Origin: Fragilariopsis cylindrus CCMP1102
Lineage: Eukaryota; Bacillariophyta; Bacillariophyceae; Bacillariales; Bacillariaceae
Length of the DNA stretch: 64,000 bases
Direction of reading: 5' to 3'
NCBI GenBank assembly: GCA_900095095.1
Contig: FMBT01000310.1
Span: 124,001 to 188,000, forward strand
The translations under genes were made by a program, and so were the position numbers. This document shows positions 44,963-59,056 of this stretch, piece after piece. Each line of letters begins with the position of its first letter. Position 1 is the first letter of the stretch. Below the pieces are notes generated by a model. The model saw only the letters and a list, made by a program, of their open reading frames with translations, did no database searches and was not told the origin of the DNA.

Positions 44963-45496
44963 CCACACAACCGCTACGTAATATAAATATAAAAAATTTA
45001 AAAGTTATGTATGCTTAAATGTGTATTCCGATGATTAGAGATCTCAGAAAGAAACTGGAAAATGCTACTGTACAATATGAAATAGACAAAGTAACACATT
45101 ATAAAAATAGTCCGAACCACTAGAGTGCTAACATTGAGATATTAAACTAGTTTTCTATACTCCTACCCCTCAGTGTTTCGATGGAAATTGGCGTTGATGA
45201 GCGCCACAGTTCAAACTCGTATTGAAACAGGCAGCAGCAGCAGAACAAGCGATAATGCAGAATACATAGTTGTTGAATTATATAAAGAAGGAAAATGTAT
45301 CACAATCCATGACCACATGAGACCATGAGACCATGATCCGAAGTAGTATCGATTCATTCGATTATTGGGAATTGCTCAGGTATTAAATTAGAAGTAGGAT
45401 GATTAATTTATGTTTTCTATTCTTAAATTTCGCATCTTCCTTCTGTCAACTTTGTAGCTTCATTTTCTTTCTTTCGTTCTTTGTTTGTTTTCGATA
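44963..45496. other. intergenic between convergent genes
   Basis: AT-rich downstream DNA with a short CAGCAGCAGCAG run near 45231-45242 and two tandem GACCATGAGA words near 45309. No gene was seen. Confidence 0.4.
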
Positions 45497-46033
45497 CTAT
45501 TCATCCCCGAGTTCTTTGCCCCAAATTTGTATTTGGTATATTATCACACGTCCATAAAAATCTGTGGTTTCGTTGAAGACGATTTTCAATGCGGTAGTTG
45601 GTTCTTCCACAGACAAGGGAAATGATTGCGATTCATGATCGTCTTCTGCCTCCATCTCCTCTACTTTCAACCATCGTGGTTTATTATCCACGCTATTATC
45701 GTCCTCCGCTTTAGTGTTATTTTTTCTGTACAACGTGATTTCTTCTGCTGCGAATCCTGCTTGGAATTGCACCACGAGCTCAACAGGGTTTACTGTCCGA
45801 TTATGATTCTTCCCACCACCGGAGAAGTCTATCACCAGAAAACTTTCGGTCTTGCCCTTTGGATTGCCCTCTGAATTCCAGCTAGATAGAGTATTGGTAC
45901 AATCCAAAGCGTGTGCGGGACCGTAAACTTTCGAATTGTTTTGAAGGATCGATGACGCTTTTGCCGTAGTTCCGGTCGAAGTGTGGCTCAAAAGTGTGAG
46001 ACTTTCATCTCTTTTTGTTGTTATTGTTGACAT
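45497..46033 (-). CDS. NR2C2AP (TRA16)-like discoidin-fold protein
   Basis: The 178-residue protein has a single discoidin (F5/8 type C-like) beta-sandwich. The order of motifs follows human NR2C2AP: HALDCTNTLSSWNSEGNPKG, VELVVQFQAGFAAEEITLY, QSFPLSVEEPTTALKIVF and DFYGRVIIYQIQIWGKE, where the human protein has DFFGRVVIYHLRVLG near its end. In animals the protein binds the nuclear receptor TR4; diatoms have no such receptor, so its role here must be different. An Asn/Asp-rich insert breaks the first half. The start at 46033 is the first ATG and the frame is whole. Confidence 0.85.
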   Translation of the reverse strand: MSTITTKRDESLTLLSHTSTGTTAKASSILQNNSKVYGPAHALDCTNTLSSWNSEGNPKGKTESFLVIDFSGGGKNHNRTVNPVELVVQFQAGFAAEEITLYRKNNTKAEDDNSVDNKPRWLKVEEMEAEDDHESQSFPLSVEEPTTALKIVFNETTDFYGRVIIYQIQIWGKELGDE

Positions 46034-47208
46034 AATGCGATAAGATGGTGTGGCAATATCGGAATAGGTGGTTAAAATTAGAATTTATTCTATCAATGCT
46101 CAATGCCAGCCACACAGCAAACGAGGAAATCGGAAATTGTGCTATTGGCATATGTTTTTATTGAATTTAAAATTATTGATTCTTGGTTGCGTAAATTGTC
46201 AAAAATCGAGCAAAAATTTAGATTTTCTCTAACCCCCCTCCCCCAGACATGGAAGTCCAATTTCTTCATTCCATCCCAAAACTGGCACCCCTCATAGTTG
46301 CCAGTAGAGTTATATAGTTAATGGTGCTAATATAAATAGGAAGGTGAGGTCTTGTGCATCTCATCACTTTTTTTGGTTGCATTCTTTATCAATGCACCAA
46401 GCTTTTTTGTCCAGTGCGCCTGTCATGCTATCTATTATGGTACCAACCTGCCTCTGTACAGATTTTTGCCTATGTGGGTGAGATCTTTCCTCTTTCAGCA
46501 CTAAGAGTAGACAATGAGGGGAATCACCAGAACTATGTCTTACAACATGTATTCTTGATTGCTGGAGGAAAGTATCAGTTTGTTTACAAGCCCTAGTCTC
46601 CTGCAGTTGTAAGATCTCCATACAGTGGTTCATCTTATCCCATCCATGTTATTTGGTACCCTCACAGCCATGCTACTTCCTGATAATGGATACCACTGTG
46701 TGACATGATACGGGTGTGACAAATTTTACTCCACTAGCACAGGTGGCAACACAGACAACATAGCTGTAATAGGTTATGTGATTGATATGTATTCTATGCC
46801 ATCAACAAGGATGGTTCATGCATCAGATTTGCTTGTGGAAAGAACCACCAGCAGAATAAGAAGACAGCTCAATTGTCCATCTCTCCATGTTAATATATAT
46901 ATGATATATATATTATTCGATTATAGCATTAACTATTCAAACTATGATGTTTAGAATCAAACGATGTACTGGAACACTGTCGGTATAAATCCGTCCTAAA
47001 TCACAACAAGATATTAAGGCCTGGGAATGAGTGACATGAGATACCATAATGTAGTATCCAAATATGTGAGCATTCGTTCACTAAATAATGATCTTGCAAT
47101 CGAATATAGCTGAAGGTATAATGATTGTAATCGCTCGCATTTTAACTTACTTTGATATTATCTTATTCTATTTAGAGCATAATATCATCTTTCGGTGATA
47201 GGTCAGTT
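46034..47208. other. intergenic, possible decayed element
   Basis: 1.2 kb without a confident gene. Several open stretches on both strands (for example 46364-46633 minus, and 46707-46962 plus with GGNTDNIAVIGYVIDMYSMP) have protein-like composition. They show no domain I know and no start or splice support. A TA-rich palindrome is at 46893-46918. Composition is somewhat higher in GC from 46370 to 46890 than in the flanks. It may hold a decayed mobile element or a gene copy, but this cannot be shown from sequence alone. Confidence 0.35.
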
Positions 47209-49726
47209 TCAATCATTGTATGATGTGATAGCTGCTACGATATCCACTTTCGTCTCTTCAGTGAAATCAAGTGTTAGGTCGATTTCGTCCAGACAGCCAG
47301 GTACGCTTTTATTTACATGATCCAACAGGTCACGAATCAGCTGTGTGCCTTCATCGGAACCAGCCAAAACTCCACTGTCGATACTGTTATTTAACGCACC
47401 AGATGACGCAGCTAACAAAGCAACACATGACTCAGATAGTTTCCGAGCACCTGAACCCGGTTGCTGGTGCATAGCTAAAAGATAAGCTTGCAATTTTCTG
47501 TGTTGGTTCTTTGAAGCTACCGTCTCGATGTCTGCACCACCCATGTTTTCTGCTTGTATAAGGTCCATTCTAAGTCCCTCTACGACACGACGCATAGCAG
47601 GGGAATCGGCTCGCGATTCGGTGTCTTTACCAATTCCTATTCTTGTGATACTTTGTTGAAAGTCCATGGCGGGACTTCTACCGGAGTCTTCAAGTTGTTC
47701 GTCTAACCATATTTGCCCATCCGACATACTTATCAATTCATCAACATGCTGCAGTACGAGACGTCTCTTCCCTTCTTCAGCGGAAGGGACAGGGATTTTA
47801 ATCTTACGAAGAGTGGATGCGTTAGTGGAATGTTTTTCTGGACCAACATTTTAAGACGCTCTTTAACCTTTTCTGGACTCCCTTCAAATCATCTAGCGAG
47901 AAAACGATGTCGCTCTCATCTTTCCCATCGGTAATCTTCGGAATAGTCTGCATGAGTAGTAGCGTAACGCTCCCCCCACCCTTCTTTTTGTTAAATTGTG
48001 CCGATCTTTGTACCAAAGAGGAAAGAAGGCTCTCATCTCGGATGAGGCCCCACCATCTCTATCTCCCTTGACAACCGCATCGATTCCGAAAACATCGACT
48101 AAACTTCGTGTTGTCACATCCCAGAATTTCTTATGTAGATCGATGTTGTCAATAATCACGAGAGTATCCATCCCCTCTTCAATTGCATATGCCTCACCAA
48201 TAGCACAAGCCGCAGCTGCCGTCAAACATGCTTCTGCAGCATTTGAAGAATCGTCCTTGCTGTCATCGGATGATACTAAGATTACATCATCCTCGTCCAA
48301 TCCTGCCGATTCCATTATACCTTTCAATTTCTTTTGATTATCTTCGTCACCTGTAAAAGCATACACGCACTTGACATCGTTCGTTTTTTGAATTGATATC
48401 ATGTCCATTGCGTATCCTCTCATACGGTCCTCGTTGTGTCCAATAAGGAGCATATTTTGTCCCTTTCCAATTGGAGCCAATGCGTCAAACATGGTCACAC
48501 CCGTGATGAGAGGCCTATTTATGAGTGCAATCTCGTTCACTTTAGGGATGGAGGCTAATATAGGCCGCATCATTGTTTTGGTATCGGTAGCTGCTGCCGT
48601 CGCCGCCAAACCCGTATTTCTACCGAAGCAATCAGCTGTTTTAAGATTATCTGGTACGTTTATCGAAAACAGATTGTCTAAAACAGTGACAATCCCCTCT
48701 AATGGTTGTTCTACAGAATCGTTATCGTCATCACTACCTTTGCTATCCCTATATACATAAACCATGGGTGGTCGATGTACAACAACAACACCCATCTGAT
48801 CATTTTCAAATACAACTTGCCGACCGATCAAATCACCAGCTATTATTTACCGTAGGATAAGAGAAACGAGAAAAAGAAAAAGGGGGTGAAAAATCCACTC
48901 ACAACGGTATTGCATATTGATGATTGATTCGATTCATTCATTTCCTTTTAACACAATACATATTTCCTGTCGTAGTATTTTGTATCCTTCGAGGAAAACG
49001 GAAGGGAGTATACACATCCTTACCTAAGGCGTCGTCCGGCTTCACTACGCCTTTGTTTTTATTAATTTCTTTTTCGACATTTTCTGGAATGATGTCATTA
49101 TTATTTGTACTCTTTAACTCTGCTTCTGCATCTTTCATAATATTATCTGTAAGATCATCATCGATACGAACTGCTACCAACCCACCCCGAAAGGTATTGA
49201 CGATATTTCCTCTAGCATATGCAACACCACCACCGTCAGTGGATGTGGACGACGACGACGACGGTGTTTCGATATCTTCTTTTGTTACTGCCGACTGAAG
49301 AGTTGAAAATTTCGATCTCGACGTTGTTCCACGGGTGGTTAATTGTTGTCTTCCTCTCGAAGATAATGGATCGTGATGATGATGATTATTATAATGTATG
49401 GATCGTTTGCTGCTGCTGCTCATCGTGATGGAAGCGGGAGACAACGACCAAGCGGAAGCGGAAGGAGGAGAAGACGACGACGCCAAAAATGATATAAATG
49501 TCGCATGCTTAAGATGGAAGAGATTCATATTGTTTCTTGTTTTTGTTATTCTTAACGGTGCGACGTTGTCGGTGCTGTTATTGGTTTGTTGTGATATGGT
49601 TATTCGTTGTTGGGGAGAAAATAATAGTAAAGATCCGGCGGTCGAGGTTGAGGACAAAAAGACGGGTGATTTTTTGGTACTTGTGATGATTGTATTGGCA
49701 GTTGCTCTTGCAACAGTTACAAACAT
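47209..49726 (-). CDS. ATP synthase alpha-like protein without canonical Walker A
   Basis: Exon 1 is 49726-49024 and exon 2 starts at 48839; the intron is GT-AG and the join (DDALAGDLIGRQVVF) is in frame. The catalytic-domain order follows F1-ATPase alpha: INRPLITGVTMFDALAPIGK, GQNMLLIG, then HNEDRMRGYAMDMISIQ where alpha has DRQTGKTALAIDAI. MDTLVIIDNIDLH takes the Walker B place, and ISMSDGQIWLDEQLEDSGRS with ITRIGIG matches ISITDGQIFLE. So the GKT of Walker A is replaced by RMR. Exon 1 has a Ser- and Thr-rich presequence; an inner ATG (MNLFHLKHATFISFL, then SASAW) would give a plastid-like signal. The frame breaks near 48023, 47870 and 47830; the first closes with one T. It is a paralogue, not the catalytic-ring alpha subunit. 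Confidence 0.82.
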
Positions 49727-50442
49727 ACGTTTGTTATGGATCCTCACAGAATACTGGAAATGGATTCTATAATATACAGAGCGTCGAGGTCTGTTTATTC
49801 ATACAATATTGTATCACTATCAGTAATAAAAGCTTCTGTAATGGCAACTACTCGGGTAGCCTTTTGGGTAAGTTAGCCTTTGTCGAACAGAGGAATGTTT
49901 TATGACTTTCGATGGTCCGGTCCTTGTTTTACTGTGCTGAGTTTGCTTTTCCTTGGCGTGATTGAGATAAAATTGTCGAAGGCAGCCATGTGAGGTTTTC
50001 GCGCAAGTACGTACATTTAATGATTTAGGGGACAAACATGGATAATATAAAATATTAAGCAATTAGGGGGAGTCTTATGCCGTAGGTCATTAGGAAGGCA
50101 GTGCTAATCTCGTGGTACAGTAGGTTGTACAGTATATTTAGTTAGGCGAAGTGCTCATACCTTTTTGTGCGTTTTTTTTTTTACGGGGTGTTGTGTCGCT
50201 CGCACTCGCTTTGCTTCTGTCACTGCATTTCTGGTCGTTATTTCGCAACAACATTAACAAATAATTTCATTGTTAGTAGTACAGTACGATCACATTCTGT
50301 CTCTGTCTCTTTCATTGACAAAATCTCCACTCAGTTACAGTAGCAGTATACTTTCTGTGTTTTTGTACAAAGTCTCATTAGTATTGTGACTTTATTTAAA
50401 CAACATCAAATTCAATTTAATTCTTACTAATAATAATAAAGC
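49727..50442. promoter_or_regulatory. divergent upstream region of the alpha-like gene and PP1
   Basis: 716 bases with no confident gene. A T run is at 50171-50181. The 50420-50442 leader before the PP1 ATG is AT-rich. A shared two-way promoter is possible. Confidence 0.35.
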
Positions 50443-51947
50443 ATGTCGGAGGATCCATCGAATGGAGATGCTAATGGCGGACAGGGAGGTCAAGTTGCAC
50501 TTTTAAGTGACCCCGTTGATGTGATTATTGACAAACTGTTGAGGTAAGAATGACAACAACTTTAACAATCTTTCCTGTTTATTTGATGCATTTCGAATCA
50601 ACCATCCATGAAGTTGCCTAGTAGTAGGCACTTGCGGCGACATCGCTCTTTCTCGTGACCCCACACACGTACATCTTTGATCTAGTACAAATTTTACGTA
50701 GAATCCTACTGAGTCACGAAAGGGACTTAGTTTATATACATTTCAATGAAAAATAAACATGTATAAAAGGAAGTTGATTGTCTTGTACCTATTGCGTTGA
50801 TGCTGAATTGTTTGATCCAAACATTGTTCTTGATTAAAGATGAACACATGAATAGCTATAATTCTATCGCGAATATAGACTTATCTTGACTAAAAAGTGA
50901 TGGTGTGCTTCGTTATCACAACATCCTTTGCTCTTTTCTCTTCTTATTTTCTAACGACTGCTGTTCGCGTTCCCGTTCTTAAACTGAACTAAAATCAAAT
51001 TTGATTTTGATCTATTCTATTACAGTGTCAGGGGTGCCCGACCGGGAAAGCAAGTTGACTTATCCGAAGCTGAGATTAAAATGATCTGCCTCCGATCTCG
51101 TGATTTGTTAATTTCACAACCGATGTTACTTGAGCTAGAGGCACCCATCAAGATTTGCGGTGACGTTCATGGACAATATTATGATTTATTACGCCTCTTT
51201 GAATACGGTGGATTCCCTCCAGATTCGAATTATATCTTCCTTGGTGATTACGTTGATCGTGGTAAGCAAAGTTTGGAAACAATCTGCCTACTATTAGCGT
51301 ACAAGATCAAGTACCCTGAAAACTTCTTCGTTCTTCGTGGAAACCATGAATGTGCGTCTATCAATCGTATCTACGGATTTTACGATGAATGTAAACGACG
51401 ATTTGGAATCAAACTCTGGAAGACCTTCACAGATTGTTTCAATTGTCTTCCCTGTGCTGCTGTCATCGATGAAAAGATCTTTTGCATGCACGGTGGGCTA
51501 AGTCCAGAACTTACCAGTTTAGATCAAGTAAAACGCATCGTCCGACCCACGGACGTACCCGATACCGGTCTCCTATGTGATCTTCTTTGGTCAGATCCTG
51601 ACAAGGAAATTGATGGTTGGGGAGAAAATGATAGAGGTGTTTCCTTCACCTTTGGGGAGGATATTGTTGCACAATTCCTACACAAGCACGATTTAGATTT
51701 GATTTGCCGTGCTCATCAAGTCGTCGAAGATGGATACGAGTTTTTTGCCAGAAGACAATTGGTTACACTCTTTTCGGCACCCAACTATTGTGGTGAATTC
51801 GATAATGCCGGAGCAATGATGAGCGTCGACGAGACACTCATGTGCTCATTCCAGATCTTGAAGCCTGCTGAAAAGAGACAACGGTTCTCATACCAGGGAG
51901 GAAACCAAAGACCAGGAACTCCACAACAGGCCCAGGGTGGCCGTTAA
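50443..51947 (+). CDS. serine/threonine protein phosphatase PP1 catalytic subunit
   Basis: PP1 removes phosphate from Ser and Thr with a two-metal centre and gains targets through regulatory subunits. Exon 1 is 50443-50543 and exon 2 is 51026-51947; the 482-base intron is GT-AG and the join reads [17 protein letters not shown], giving 340 residues. The metal and catalytic motifs are complete: GDVHGQ, GDYVDRG, RGNHE, and the late [12 protein letters not shown]. The PP1-specific [14 protein letters not shown] and the [20 protein letters not shown] block set it apart from PP2A. The C-terminal RPGTPQQ may be the CDK site that inhibits PP1 in animals (TPPR there). Human PP1 alpha has 330 residues. 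Confidence 0.96.
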
Positions 51948-53202
51948 TTCCATAGATAATATTTCTTCTTCTCTCTCATCCTCATTAACGATCCTATATT
52001 TAATAGGATCTATCTCATACCATCATTAAAGCTACGTGTTGAAATTCAATTCTTTTTATGCATGGTTTGATTTCTGATGTTTTGAAAAGGAAAGGAATGA
52101 ATCAAAATATACTATAATACTTTTGAGGAAGAAATAAAAATATGGAAAACTATGTGGAAGTTGTTAAAATTAAATTGGAGGGGTGCTGTATCGATAGCGA
52201 GTGAGTACGGTGTGATATAAAAATAGAACTTTTGTCTTGAAATAGTGTACATTTCAGACAATGGATTTCGCTGCTTGGGTGTACCGGACTACACTCTTTC
52301 CCTGAACTACTATAATAATATTGAAGAAACAATGAATACAAAAAAAAAACCTGAGCTTTTATACTAGTTAATGAATAAAACAATGATAAATGTAATTGTA
52401 GTTTTATCTTTCTGTGGGAAATTCGTCGACACTTGTTATGTATTTACATTTTTTCATGTGTTTAGGAGCTTTTAAAGTATAAGTTCTACAAATTACAACT
52501 TCGAGAGAGAAAATGCATTGTATGGGGTAGATCATACAGAACGATACATTGTAATATTATTGTACTATGACATAATTGTTGTCGTAGAGAAGAGAGACTA
52601 GAACAGAGGCAATCTTGCATCACATTCATCGAAATTCACACCAGCAAATACAACATTATATGATAGAGTTCTCCCTGTGATTGTACTTGCATCGCTACTG
52701 TACATAAATAATAATATTCCTCTCGTCCTATTGTACTCAAATCAAGCAGAAAAGTAGAATACTATTTTGTCTCGTCCCATTGTACTACGCTCAAACCGAG
52801 TAGAAATATATGACACTGAAATGCATAATATTACATTTGTCTGGTCCTACAGTATTGCACTTACTTAAATCGGGCAGAATAGGCTATGACGGTATTCGAA
52901 TATTTCGTTCGTTTTAATGTTTACATATCAGTTTTATTTATTTAATCCATTTAACATTTATTAGTATTTATTTACTTCACTAAGAACAAAGTTATGCATT
53001 ATTTATTACAATCAAAGAACGAATATTATTACTGTCATCATAATTCCCCGTGGATGATAACGTGTGCGTGTGCGTGTATGTGTATATGTGTGTGTGTGTA
53101 TATTCTTGATCTGATGATGGATATATATACGGTGGGATGCGTGCAGTAGTACGGTAGCGCTCCCCCACACATGCCGTAATATAATTCTATATCAACAATT
53201 TA
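51948..53202. other. long AT-rich intergenic region with degenerate repeats
   Basis: 1.25 kb without a gene. Three imperfect copies of a unit beginning CTCGTCC-T/C-ATTGTACT, or CTGGTCCTACAGTATTGCAC in the third, start at about 52722, 52771 and 52841, each followed by an AAxCxxGCAGAAxAG-like block. A GT-rich repeat is at 53063-53099. Confidence 0.45.
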
Positions 53203-54266
53203 TTAAGTACTCGTCCACGGAAGTATTCGTATCGCAGTTCCTTCCTCCTCAACACTTGAAACCGTCAAGTGTGAATTTTTCTCAGATGACGCCGCTCCGG
53301 ACGACACTGCTGTATTATTATCATTGTTCGGGTTGTTCACAGAACGACTATGACTAGGTAAAGCTCCTACATACGACTTATCCTCACCAAAAACACTATA
53401 TGGAATTTCATCAGAACCATCTGCGGATGCAGCATCTGTATCGTACAAACACCAATGTTTAATTTTTCGAGCCTCACCATCATTTTTAATTACTGCACCA
53501 CGATTGACCATCGAGTTCTTATATATAAGAAATCGAATACTGTTACCGACATATGCAACGAATGGATTCGATCCGACTACTACCAAGAACATACGTCGAG
53601 CAAATTTTTCATTTTCATTACCAACTAAATATTCATCATTGATTGTACTCATTTGGTACGTGCAATAAACCGAACCTGCTAAAGAAAATAATACCCAAAA
53701 TATTGATACAATAGCAATGGGTTTAAGAGTCGTATCACGTTCGTCATTCATTTGATTTAAATCAATTTCAATATCAATTTTAGATTGACCAGATAATGGC
53801 CGACCAGGCAATCGTAAAATAGTAATCCGTTCTCTTGTATACGGTTGATAAACACGGACACTTTTACGAACAACCATCGGTGGATCAGTCTTTGTTGGAT
53901 GGGAATATATTGCATAACCATAATCACGGAAGAAGGATCGGAAACAGTACAACTGCGATAGGGAACCAAATTTCTTCTTTATAGATTCATCAAACACGAC
54001 GTCCCTGACGTTGTCTCGCCCTCACTTAGGTAACGTCCAAGTAAACGTCTACGTTTTGGAATAAAAATGAGTAGATATACAGCAAAGAATGTCCAAATAA
54101 TGTGACAGGCAAGGAAGACAAGTGATGTATCCATTAAACTAAACGTATCATCGTTATCTTCATCGTTTGTGCGTTGAGTAGCATTATATAGGAAATAAAT
54201 AAGAACAGCTAGAAATGGTAATGTACTGAAAGCAAATCGAAAAATGGCGAATACAACATTAGTCAT
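53203..54266 (-). CDS. four-span membrane protein, one frame gap
   Basis: Two frames form one protein of about 354 residues. The first (ATG 54266) has spans at residues 6-30 (FAIFRFAFSTLPFLAVLIYF) and 46-70 (LVFLACHIIWTFFAVYLLIF). The second has two more (PIAIVSIFWVLFSLAGSVYC, and FLVVVGSNPFVAYVGNSI) and a Ser/Asn-rich tail. The frames meet at a GGG (plus strand CCC, 54019-54021); adding one G gives LSEGRDNVRDVVFDESIKKK. The domain between the spans contains YGYAIYSHPTKTDPPMVV, RKSVRVYQPYTRERITILRL and GRPLSGQSKIDIEIDLNQ. I recall similar sequences only from diatoms and do not know the function. Confidence 0.65.
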
Positions 54267-55473
54267 GATGAATGATATGTTGTTGTTGTTTTTGTTTGCA
54301 GGAGATAGGTAGTTTTACAGCACTATTGATGGACTAAAAGAGCCAAAAATGATATGTGATGGTAGGTAGGAATTGGGTTGATGAATAAGTCGTTTAGCAT
54401 ACGCTTGCTTGAATGGGACAAGCAAACAAGAACTATTCTTCTCAAGTGGCTTGTGATGTGCGTGAATGTTTTCGGAGAGAGTGTCGATGAAGGATGATCA
54501 CTCCAAACAATGGCCGTTCGATAGTGTGAATGGAGGCAGTTTAAAATGTCAGTCGACTAAGTAAAAAACGTAAAATTCAATTGAAGTGTGTTCTTTTTCA
54601 GTTGAAACCGAGTGGAGACGCTCAGTATCGGTTGAATTCCGTAAATAACAGCCAGAATTTAACTGTAGAAGCGGCGGCGCGCCTCCTGATTGCTTTAAAA
54701 CAAAAGTTCTGGTCCCATTTTTTTTACAATTTTCTTCTTCTTCTTCTTCTTCTTCTTCTTCTTCTTCTTCTTCAAATCGTGCCTACAGTACTGTAGCTCT
54801 ACTTCTCTTGTAAGCAAAGAAGAGCTTCTTGTGTATGTAAGCAAGAAGATAAATGAGAAACACCATACCAGAGAGTGCCAGGCTAAACAAATTATCTTGT
54901 AATCTGACACATTTGAGTATAAAATTAGTCCATTATTCCATGCTGATTCAACATGTTGGGCAGGGTAGTGATCATCAGCTGTAATACTAATAGTCAGTGC
55001 ACTCCATATAGTTAGTTTTAGGAAGAAGGCAATATGAAGATGATCTAGAAGGACTTTAGGACAGTATCCTATAAATATAATATTATTACATATACAATAT
55101 TCACTCGCAACGTGAATATTCTTTTAAATATAAATCAATGCATCAGTTTGCAAAACTGTTTCAGCCTATTTAAATATTAATATACTGATTCATCTATTTT
55201 ATTTGCACATGGGTATAGCTAGTATGAAGAATGGATGGATTGAAGTGAGAGTACCATTCATTACTATAGCTACAATAGCGTAGGCTGTTCCACAAACTGT
55301 CAAAAAATAAATACAGAATTAGTCCTTACCGGCACGGGCACGTCTTGCATCTTGAGTGTAAAATTTATTTTCCTATTCGCCATCAACGAAAAAGACTATT
55401 ATTAATTTATTTAAAGTATGATTAGCAATAGCCATCAACGTCAACATCAACGCCATCTACAATCTACCACAAA
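54267..55473. other. intergenic region with CTT microsatellite
   Basis: 1.2 kb between divergent genes without a confident gene. A CTT repeat lies at 54735-54771. Composition is AT-rich from 54890 to 55440. Confidence 0.4.
54735..54771. repeat. CTT trinucleotide microsatellite
   Basis: About twelve perfect CTT copies, no gene nearby in phase. Confidence 0.9.
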
Positions 55474-56712
55474 ATGAGACTTTCGCTCTTGTCATCGAAG
55501 ACGACAACATTCCGAAAATACGCCAATGTTCTTCTAGTAGTTCTCTTGTCATCGTGGTCGTGGTCGTCGTCATTATCGTCACCGTCATCATATTCGTCTC
55601 CATTTGGATTGGTTACCGTCGCATCTGCATGGGAATGGACGGATTATATCGTTGGGGGAGGATCAGCAAAAATTAGGAAAGACGATGATGATGATGATGG
55701 AATCAATATTGCCGGAGAAGCAAAACGACGAAGAACCTACCTCACTGACGACGAGATTTCGGAACTTCGCGTTCGGGATTTAAAAAGACGACTATCAAGA
55801 AATCACGGCTTCGGCGCAGAAGAATTAGGGAGAATGCTCGATAAGAAAGATTTAATTTCTGCTTTAATCAAAGAAGAAACAAAATTACGAAACAAACAAC
55901 GCAACGACCAACTAAGGAAATATTTTTGGAAGGCACTTTTTGTTGCAATTTTATGTGTAGTGACCGTTGTTGGTTGGCCAATTTGGACGCAGGCATCGGA
56001 GGTGATGGCTGTTAATTGGACGGTTTGGTACGATCGAAAACGACACGAAATTACTCAGTGTTGGGAATTAAAAAGCGTTAGGGGGTTAATTGGTGTAATA
56101 TTTTTAGGTCTTTTGGATTTGATTCGTTTGTGGTTATCTATAACGGTGCTTGCATCATGGGTTTTGTCAAACGGTTCACAATATCGTAAATATTTATTTC
56201 CTATGCCGTCTATTGCTATCAGACCGGGACAATTCATGGGCGAAAAAGTAGCGAATTCTTCAATGGGTCAGTATGGAATGAATATTGCACCAATGGCGAT
56301 AACATGGGCTATAGGATTCGTAAGGACGAAACTAGAATATTGGACCGGGAAAGCATTGTCGGCGGATGCCCGGATACGTCGAAAAGAATCTCGATCGGGA
56401 GAAACGGAAGAAGAACGAAAGGCTAGAAAAGTAGTTCGGAAGGCTGCAAAGCGTGTTGCACGAGAAGAACGTGAACGGCAACAGCAAGAGGTTTGGGAAA
56501 AAGAAACAGCGAGGCGGAAAGAAATGGCGGATAAAGCATCAGAACAACTCTTTGGTGGTGGTCACGACAGTGGACAAGTAAAGCAACCAAATAATAATGA
56601 AGAAAGAGAAGCTATCGCAACTAATAATGACGAACAGAAAGAGTCAACAACATCAAATGTGGAATACGACAATTTTTTGGATAACTTGGAAGACATGAAC
56701 GACCTTGATTAA
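55474..56712 (+). CDS. secretory-path membrane protein with SAP-like region
   Basis: A 412-residue frame. The N-terminus is a signal peptide (RKYANVLLVVLLSSWSW) ending in VTVASAWEW, similar to the ASAF motif with Trp in the aromatic position. A helix-extended-helix segment at about residues 90-130 (EISELRVRDLKRRLSRNHGF, EELGRMLDKKDLISALIKEE) resembles a SAP/ARMET-C fold. Two or three membrane spans follow (YFWKALFVAILCVVTVVGWP, GVIFLGLLDLIRLWLSITVL). The C-terminal third is a basic helix (ERKARKVVRKAAKRVAREER) and an acidic tail (DNFLDNLEDMNDLD). It may sit in the ER or a plastid envelope. The function is unknown. The frame is whole. Confidence 0.65.
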   Translation: MRLSLLSSKTTTFRKYANVLLVVLLSSWSWSSSLSSPSSYSSPFGLVTVASAWEWTDYIVGGGSAKIRKDDDDDDGINIAGEAKRRRTYLTDDEISELRVRDLKRRLSRNHGFGAEELGRMLDKKDLISALIKEETKLRNKQRNDQLRKYFWKALFVAILCVVTVVGWPIWTQASEVMAVNWTVWYDRKRHEITQCWELKSVRGLIGVIFLGLLDLIRLWLSITVLASWVLSNGSQYRKYLFPMPSIAIRPGQFMGEKVANSSMGQYGMNIAPMAITWAIGFVRTKLEYWTGKALSADARIRRKESRSGETEEERKARKVVRKAAKRVAREERERQQQEVWEKETARRKEMADKASEQLFGGGHDSGQVKQPNNNEEREAIATNNDEQKESTTSNVEYDNFLDNLEDMNDLD

Positions 56713-56940
56713 ACAATCAATATGGAGTTCCTTCTCGTTAACAAACCGCCAGCTAGTAATTTTTACAACGAAGTATATCCATAATGTAGCCGTCTTCTAA
56801 TTTAATTTGTAGAGTGCCGAACAGTTCATTCCAAGTTTCTTTCTGTTTGGTTCAGTATATCAATGTTCTAGATTGGGTTAGCTTAACGCATGCGATCTAC
56901 TATTGTATCCCCATTATAAGTATCGTTTCCGTCGCCGTCG

Positions 56941-59056
<2,116 letters not shown>

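Noticed and set aside
52722-52890. A CRISPR-like array
   Set aside because: The three units are imperfect and unevenly spaced, with no equal spacers; and the genome is eukaryotic.
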